Translations under genes and position numbers: made by a program
Shown here: positions 56,787-64,000 of the stretch, piece after piece
How positions within the stretch are numbered: position 1 is the first letter of the stretch
Layout of the letters: each line of letters begins with the position of its first letter
Assembly (NCBI GenBank): GCA_025093555.1
Contig: JAIWNF010000026.1
Span: forward strand, 558,001-622,000
Direction: 5' to 3'
Source of the DNA: Circinella umbellata
Lineage: Eukaryota; Mucoromycota; Mucoromycetes; Mucorales; Lichtheimiaceae
DNA length: 64,000 bases
Notes under the pieces: generated by a model
What the model was told of the DNA's origin: nothing
Databases searched by the model: none
Seen by the model: only the letters and a program-made list of their open reading frames with translations

Positions 56787-58400
56787 GTACTTTAACAAAA
56801 GTACGTAAAATATAGCTATTTTAAATAGCAATAAATTACAAAATGTATACCGTATATGAGCTGTATGCATTGATACAATCACAGTTTAATTGTGGTATGA
56901 ATACTTAATCCACGCCACATATTCAATAGATTTAACTTGTTGGGTTAAATATATAATAAATAAATAAAAGGTGCTTTCCACTTTAGTAAGCTTATGATGA
57001 TATTCATATGTGATGACATAAAATATATAAAGATGTCAAGATAAAAATGAATGAACGATGATAACTATAAAATTATATTGAACGAATTTAAGCATTAATG
57101 GCAGCTGAAATATCAATAATTGAAAACATGTTTTGTCTATTATAACACGTATAATCATTTTTACTACGCATTGCTCTTATTTTTATTTTTGGATTTTTGA
57201 TGCATAACCAATTCCTGTTTGTTTTTACAGTTACCACAGCTTGAGCTGTCGGTGCGTATAGAAAAAACTACAATACCCATTGTTAATATATTTATATGTT
57301 TCCCTTAGGTGCGTTATTCTCTTGGTTTGGCTCCCGTATTGTAATGATCATAAACATCCTAGCTATGTTGAACTATTCTTAACATACGTAAAAATAATGA
57401 TTTCTCTATTAAAATTCCTCTTTACGTATTTATCGTTTTAATTGATTTATTTTATCAATGAGAGGAGCATGTAATCGAAAATTCAATAGTAATATGCTTA
57501 ATAATAATAAAGTTCAAACTTTTATTTACTGATACGTAGTAAGGAATAAAAAATACTACTCTGTATAAAATTGAAAGATAGGGGCTAAATAAATACAACA
57601 TATCAGTCATATCAAGAAGAAGAATATATATGCACTTTCATTTATACGTACAGTAAAAGAAAAAACCTTTAGGGACTACAATATGACGATACCATAGTGG
57701 CGCAAAAATAATAATAATCGAAGGCCAATGCAGTTAATCTCATTTTGGATTAAATAATATATCTCATTCCTTTACTTTCACTCTTATACTTATGTTGTCT
57801 CAAATGCCATGTTTACAGGTATATTATGTAGGTACTACATGTAATGTATTCTATATAATGATATCGAGGATAAATAAGCTGAAGAAAAATATATACTATT
57901 GTCTGTTACTTCACCAGCTTAATAATATACATCCAGTTCATTCAAGGAAATAGTCATGTTCGCTAATCATAAAAGTAGCTTGTATACTATTGCTTTAATA
58001 TACCTACCATAGAATAGTGATGATGTTTTCTTTGTCTTACGTGTGTAAAAGTACCTCATAATACGTAAGGATAAACATTTTTTTTTGTAATAAATACTTT
58101 TAGTAAAGGAATGGAATAAAAGAATGTTGCCAAGTAAAAACGATATTCTGCCAAGCATGTAAAGACCCAGGAAAAATTATGAGTGTACATTTGATTACTG
58201 GCTTGTTTACTGCGGCTAAAATGTTACAGGTGTCATTCAGCTAATCTATCTTAAGGGCGGGAATAAATAAAAAAAAACAATCAACACAAAACCAAAAGAA
58301 CTTGTTAATTAACAAAGACTTCCAGTAAGTTTATTTTTAAAGAGTAAAAAAAATCTCTTCATGGTCTTTTCAAGTACCAAGTATAAATTTATTTTGAAAT
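56787..58400. other. Gene-free interval
   Basis: AT-rich (TACGTA palindromes common, for example 56,784-56,807 as an inverted GTACGTACTT/AAGTACGTAA pair). No coding region supported. Confidence 0.6.
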
Positions 58401-58401
58401 A

Positions 58402-58767
58402 GATTCTGGTCATGTCGATACATCTCTTGATGATCTCGCAGCTTTTGTTAATACCTCTGAGGGTCCTAAAGATATATCACTAAATTATTTATGCAACGGA
58501 AGTAAAGACGGAAAACACTCTGAAAAGGGTCGCTACCCTCGGGCGTTTCTCCGGTATCAAACAAGCTACCAACACAAGTTTACGCTCGGACCTCCTTGTT
58601 GACCCCAAACTCTACAAGTTACGGACGAGGAGTTGGATGGCAAAGTAGTCCAAGAGACAAAACAAGAGGATAAAAAGCATCCAATCAAATATTCCTGTGG
58701 TGATTTTTGGATATTGTTATTTAATTCATTTTTGGTTCTCTGTAACACTAATAATAAAAATACTTGG
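58402..58767 (+). pseudogene. Coding relic with one in-frame stop
   Basis: One long plus-strand frame reads DSGHVDTSLDDLAAFVNTSE, then YLCNGSKDGKHSEKGRYPRA and QTSYQHKFTLGPPC. It meets TGA (58609-58611) and continues PQTLQVTDEELDGKVVQETK through HPIKYSCGDFWILLFNSF to TGA at 58765-58767. It is open for about 120 codons apart from the single stop, so it is probably a recently disabled exon. No family recognised. It may belong with the zinc-binding relic just downstream. Confidence 0.5.
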
Positions 58768-58855
58768 ATGACGTGAAGATGAAAATTTTAATTATAGTTC
58801 TGTTGTTCTTTACTAAGCTAAAACACTCTTATCACTTACATATCTCCTGGTTGAT

Positions 58856-59380
58856 GATTGGCGCAACTGTCCATATCCTAATTGTAGTGGTAGACTACAG
58901 TCTAATGGTTATCCAAAAGATCCTCCTGCTTGCCATGTAGGCTCTCAAAAGCTATTATATATATAAGCATATATATTATCAAGTTTAAGAATCATATTAA
59001 TATTTTTTTATTCGAATTTTTCATATAGATTCAAGCTTTTATTCTTCAGAACTTCGTTTTATTATTATCAATTGTACGAACATCGTGGAATTTTTACAGC
59101 ATGAAAACTGGCTTTTGGAGTTGGAAATATTCAGCACTTAAAGTTCACACAGCATTATATCAACAAATCAAGTTATCTACTTGCGTTACTACTGCAATAG
59201 CAAGCACTGAAAAAAATATTTCAGTAGATACTAAAATCAAACAATTTGTTGGTTTAAATCAAGACCTTGTACAGTGGTCAATTGATATCTCAGCAATTAA
59301 AGGATCCACTTTACATGGAATTTGGTTCGAACAATACAGAAAACAATTGAAGTATAAGAAGCCAAATTATGCAAAGTGAG
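58856..59380 (+). pseudogene. Zinc-binding, transposase-associated relic
   Basis: 58,863-58,938 reads RNCPYPNCSGRLQSNGYPKD and PPACHVG, a C-x4-C...C-H pattern like the zinc-binding segment preceding KDZ-type fungal transposase cores. After a TATA-rich gap and likely intron, a frame from about 59,050 to 59,379 reads LLELEIFSTKVHTALYQQ-like sequence, then LSTCVTTAIASTEKNISVDT and IKGSTLHGIWFEQYRKQL. The upstream and downstream frames do not join cleanly, so I call it a relic. The transposase link is inference. Confidence 0.4.
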
Positions 59381-59958
59381 AAAAGAAAAAAGAACACAGT
59401 AATAGTAATAGTAGAAAATCATGTAGCATGGTTTAACGATGTTCTTTTGATTTTCTTGTGCTTATAGACCAAGAAAGCCAAAGTACAACAACTTATTATG
59501 GAACACAACTACAGGCAACCTCCGGTTTTTGCACCTGAGATTTCCTGATTTTTTGTTGCAGAACCGAAGACTTGCAACAAGCGAGAGCACTTGGTATATA
59601 ATTAAATTCGGCATCTCATCAATTATTCTTTGCTGGCATGGTAGGTATTTCCATATTTTGATAATGATTCATAAGAATACTATACATCAAATTATAGTAT
59701 AGTTTACTCCTGGTTAGCGCAACTCCCCCAGAAACCTTGATTTAAGTCGCAAGTTGCGATTCCATTACGTATTTTTAACATTTACGAAAACATATGGTGC
59801 AGAACTGGGGTATTTTCAAAAGCGGAAGGTGCAAAAGCGAGAGTGGACTGTATATTCAAAAACACAACACGGGTAAGTCTTTGAGTCTTTTATTTTGTAA
59901 AAGTGTCACCTGCTTATTAAAGTTTTCAAACTAATGATAAAAAAAACTGTCATTTAGA
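59381..59958. other. Intergenic / degenerate sequence
   Basis: Short open stretches (for example 59,470-59,600) may continue the decayed gene upstream. Nothing firm. Confidence 0.4.
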
Positions 59959-62200
59959 GGCGACTACGTGGGGATTATATCGAAAAAGGATTGATATTAC
60001 TCAATGCTGTATCGTCTGCTGCGACCCATGAGGCACGACGACTATTTGAAAGTTTCGATAATAGCGATAATTCAGGTGATGGTAGCAGTAGTGAACCTCC
60101 AGGATCTACTAGTCTACTTTTTCTGAACAAAATAACAAGCATGATAAAGACGGAGAGGCTTTTAATAACCATGAGGATAATTGACGATGGTGATGGCGAG
60201 CAAAAGGAGTGTGTGCAATGTGTCTTTAGAAACATTAGCTATGAAAAGGGTAAAAATCTGAAAGCTCGGATTAAAAATGTTATAATCTTACTATGTGCTA
60301 ACGTTTGTTTATATATAGTTATCTAATGTATTTGAAGTGAATGATATGGATTCTTTGATAAATCTAATGATGAATGGCGATGATATACTATCAAAAAAAC
60401 CAATAATCATATCATAAATTAATAAGTCAAATACATGTGACCGAAGTTGAAGAGGAAACAATAAAGTAAGGGAAATAAATAGATGGAAAAAAAGAAACTT
60501 ACCGTTGAGTCTAATTTTCTTTTATAATATGCCAATATGCAGGTTATTGCTTTCTAGCGCTATCAATTTGCTTGATGATCCAGTTGTTGCCTGTATGGTG
60601 AATGTCTCTTTACCAGGACAGCTGAAGTATAAATGGTCGGTGAAAAGCAATTTTGACTGGAACTGTTACAGATTTAGTAACAGGCAGTCTTCGGTAAAAG
60701 CGAACTCAGCATTACTTGGGTTGTACAAGCCGGTTCAGCAGAATAAAAGGGCTGCTGGAGTGGAAAAATATTAAAAGTTCACTATAGACAGGATTAGTCT
60801 ATAAGAGGAATGGACTTGATGACACGAGCAGAAACTGATCGCATATTAGATACGTAATAACAGGTACATAGTTTAAGTAAATATGTACAGTCTACATTCA
60901 AATATTAACGTTTGATTGATAGTGGTAGCACCAGTCTAATTTGCTTGCTGCAACTTACATCAAGAAGATCGAATTGATCAAGAAAAAAGAAAGAGGCTCG
61001 GAACTTTATAATCTACTCCCTGTATTGTAACTGGTGTAAGTAAATAAATTGGAAAAGGTTGAGTTAAAGTAAATCTAAGGGAGTCGACTTATCTTTTTTT
61101 TTTGCTAGTATTGAGTACATGGATATTAACATCAAGGATGTTGCATTGGAAACAACATATTATCGAAGATTTGCGATCCTATTGGACTTTGTATTTGAGG
61201 GTTTGAAAATTGAATTGAAGGAGTATGATAAGTGTTATATCAATCAAAATTTAATAAAATACGAAACAGTAAATTATTATCACTATTTATATTAAATCCC
61301 AACCGATGGCTGGGTATATCAATATGCGTGTATGAAACAATAATAGTATCTGATTTGTTAATGACGATGAATAATGACAATAAGATATGTGAACATTATA
61401 TCCTATATATGCGTTTTGCCGTTGGTGAAATGATACATCAACGCAGCTGTCAAATAGTATTAATAAAAAAGACGGACTTCTTTAACATTAAGAGTTAAAT
61501 TGAAGCATACCCTAAAATACCCAAAATGCCAGTGACACTTATTTGATTTATGCTATATTTTAAGTATATAATTTTGAATGAACGTATTTATGAAGTCATT
61601 GCACGTTGTATACAACGGTAAGTGTTTGAGGCTTTTTTTTTATTTTTGTTATCGTTTATTTATTTTACATTATTTTCTTTCTAACTATATACTATTCAGC
61701 GGCGAAGCGGTTTCCGAGGCCACGCAAATAGCAATGGAACAAAATGACTATGACGAATTAGACGTGCTTATTAATATTCAAGACTCCACCATTTCCCTTG
61801 ATTCCAATGAATGGAAATCCAAGAAGACTCAAAACATTAAAATCAAACATCAAAGCAAAAACAGAAGATCTAATTGTGAGATATTGAACAGCTTATATAT
61901 TATTAGTAATGGTCTTACTTATTCTATTTTGGCGATGGATGGTATTGGTAAGCAAGAACTGGATTATTCGTAAAAAAAAGAGACACTTGAATAGTTAATC
62001 CCAAGAACTCATGAACTTTTTTTTAGGTATGGTCAGCTACTTACATCTTCAAAAACTCAAGGAAGATACTTATGTTACCACCTTGATGGGCAGTGTACTT
62101 TTACCTTCTACATAGTATTGACGAACTGAGTATCTTCAAGAATACACTTGAAACTTTGGTCGTTTGGCATAATTTTATGGAAGATTCAAATCAATATAAT
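59959..62200 (+). pseudogene. Broken multi-exon gene of a Mucoromycota repeat-rich protein family
   Basis: Plus-strand exon-like blocks: 59,959-60,249 (LLNAVSSAATHEARRLFESF ... IDDGDGEQKECVQCVFRNIS), 61,111-61,245 (YMDINIKDVALETTYYRRFA ... DFVFEGLKIELKEYDK), 61,702-61,948 (GEAVSEATQIAMEQNDYDEL ... NGLTYSILAMDGIG) and 62,027-62,117 (MVSYLHLQKLKEDTYVTTLM). The last two join by a GTAAGC...TTTTAG intron in frame. After a stop at 62,115-62,117 the sequence resumes in another frame as DELSIFKNTLETLVVWHNF. The ending, a hydrophobic GxVxYLxxLKxxEDxY block, an LP, then a TLE-x-L-x-x-W helix, resembles a large family of uncharacterised Mucorales proteins I recall by pattern only. The frameshift and missing start support a pseudogene. 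Confidence 0.45.
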
Positions 62201-64000
62201 TAAAAATCCCGAGCTTTGCTTCAACTGCTTTCAAGTTACACAGCGATAAAGATGGACATCATACTACCACTCTTCCAACAATATTTTTCACCCCCAACCT
62301 AGAAACGGTCATTGAGTATATGAATCACCATTTCCCTCTCCTATTGTTCCTTGGATCTCAAGCGAGCATCTTCCAAAATATTCCCAGTAAAAACATGAGA
62401 GAGACAACGAATGGCAAGAAGGGTTCTTAATAGACCAATACAGATCGGATCCATAACCCCCGATGCAAAAAAAAAAACCACTGATATAATTAACTATGTT
62501 ATTCATTAAAAAAAGGTATATGAAATAAAGAACTTATTTTATATCTGTAAAAAAAAGTGAGCAAAGGACTGGTAGAGTTATTATAGGTACGTACCTCTAC
62601 TCTTTCTCCTTGTACATTTGATACGTATACTATATTTTACCTCTTCGCGTACCGCAGGGAAGCGACCGTATGCCTATATTGGCGCAGGTGAAATGAGTCT
62701 TTCCATAAATAAAATAATAAATTTTAACCTAAAATTCCGTGCTTAAATTTACACCGTTATAAGCTTATTTTAGAAGAATAGATTTGAGTGCCATTCTCAA
62801 GAGCACAAGTTTATAATTACATACACTATGAATCGAAGGTGAACTTAAAATACGTAATATACATATTATCGCAATAAAAAAAACACATACTCATTTATCT
62901 AGTAGTAAAATTATAAATTATTCTAAATTTACATCTTCAACCAAACATATCTTCCAGGGACGTATTGGGTAACTACTTTGGAGCGGGTGAGCATATTATT
63001 CCCTCCCTTGCTTATCACACTGGCGCCATTGCTATCAGTTTTCTCAGGAAATAAATGATGGATTGCCGTTCAAATAAGTGATGCTGTCTTTGGTTTACGT
63101 GGTGCTATTGATAAAATGAATGGAGTTACAACATTTATATTGGTATGCATAATAATATTGTGTCAAAAAAGCAATGTGCAGCAGTAAAATAATATAGTTG
63201 ATAGCTGTAGTAAAACTTCGTATGTCTTTGGAAGAAATTATTTTGGCGGCATACTGAAAAAAAAATAGTTCATTAACCTCTTTCTTTCTTTTTGGGAATT
63301 TATATGAACCAACAACGGTTGTTAAAGGTGTAATTATTGTCATATTTGTTTTATGACTGCTTGTTTGTCTTTTTCATTTGTTTCCATTTTCATTTCAATC
63401 GCTCTATATTTGAGCATACAGCAGTAAACAAAAAAAAACAAAAAATTCTCGATACGTAAAATATATTAATTTAATATACTTTTCTGTTTTTTTTATAACA
63501 GGACGGTAGGGACTTGATCCATAAACCCATGATTGTAATGATGGACCGTATAACAATGACCTGATTTCAGTTCTCTATTGGTGATGACTTTTCTCCGTCT
63601 CGTCTGTGAGGATACGTGTTATCAGAAATGGTAGGTAATATCAAGATACATGGTAATCGAAAAAGGATCAAATCGATTACCAGTCAAACTGGTACCGCCT
63701 GATTTGGAGCCCAAGATGTTTATGGGGTATGGATCTAATCAAAGGACGTGACGAGGGTGAAACCTTTTGACTGACACGACAAAAAAGAAAATCATATTCT
63801 TCAAATAATTTTTGTATAGCAAAGATGGAACAGAACAGATGTTTTGCTTAACTTTATCACGGTAAGTTTTACTTTATAAATTTAGGACGGTATTTTTTTC
63901 CCCGTTATATCGATTATTAATTTGGCTAATTAATAGGGGATAGTTTCGTGAAATCTAAGAAATTAAAAACTGCTTCTTATGATCCGTATACTTTTTTTTT
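62201..64000. other. Right-end interval, nothing recognised
   Basis: AT-rich with a few GC-richer stretches (about 62,640-62,690; 63,500-63,770). Those have only short frames and no tRNA-like or family features. Confidence 0.5.

Overview
The window looks like nuclear DNA of an early-diverging filamentous fungus, most likely Mucoromycota (Mucorales-like). It is AT-rich, and its genes carry many short GT-AG introns (about 45-110 nt, AT-rich, usually GTAAG/GTATG donors). The proteins are conserved fungal ones, and the transposon relics are of kinds I associate with that group. I see no tRNA, rRNA, CRISPR or prokaryotic-style features. Exon borders were placed by eye from splice signals and frame continuity; several genes sum exactly to a multiple of three, while others may be off by one base at a border.

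Positions 1-45,000 are a gene-rich block with almost every gene on the minus strand: HFM1/MER3 helicase (5' part only, runs off the left edge), SGD1/NOM1 ribosome-biogenesis factor, a Whi5/Nrm1-like G1 corepressor, a plus-strand NIPA-type Mg2+ transporter, an F-box/LRR protein, a GNAT acetyltransferase, two poorly recognised and probably transposon-linked loci (14.3-17 kb), an alpha-arrestin, the PP2A activator PTPA, an unusual Nudix-CCCH-W2 fusion protein, a PMCA-type Ca2+-ATPase, the RNA polymerase II CTD phosphatase FCP1, NAD+-dependent glycerol-3-phosphate dehydrogenase, the Elongator subunit ELP6, and a GRAM-VASt (LAM/Ysp2-type) sterol-transfer protein. These are independent housekeeping genes, not an operon-like pathway. 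A 4.4-kb gap at 25-29.4 kb holds a terminal-inverted-repeat element, a possible Pol III-type non-coding RNA, and a frameshifted relic of a DDX31/Dbp7 DEAD-box helicase.

Positions 45,000-64,000 are gene-poor and repeat-rich. A roughly 1.19-kb sequence occurs twice as an inverted pair (48,171-49,362 and 54,961-56,149). Between the arms lie an F-box gene with one frameshift, a decayed inverted copy of the same F-box gene, and a TA-flanked pogo-like non-autonomous element. A different 376-bp sequence lies outside the arms as direct repeats. From 58.4 to 62.2 kb there are several broken coding relics, one resembling a zinc-binding transposase-associated segment and one a Mucoromycota multigene-family protein.

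The strongest candidate for something undescribed is the gene at 21,987-24,952. Its seven exons join in frame into a 784-residue protein: an Ap4A-hydrolase-like Nudix domain with one substituted catalytic Glu, two TIS11-type CCCH fingers set in low-complexity sequence, and a C-terminal eIF5/eIF2B-epsilon-type W2 domain.
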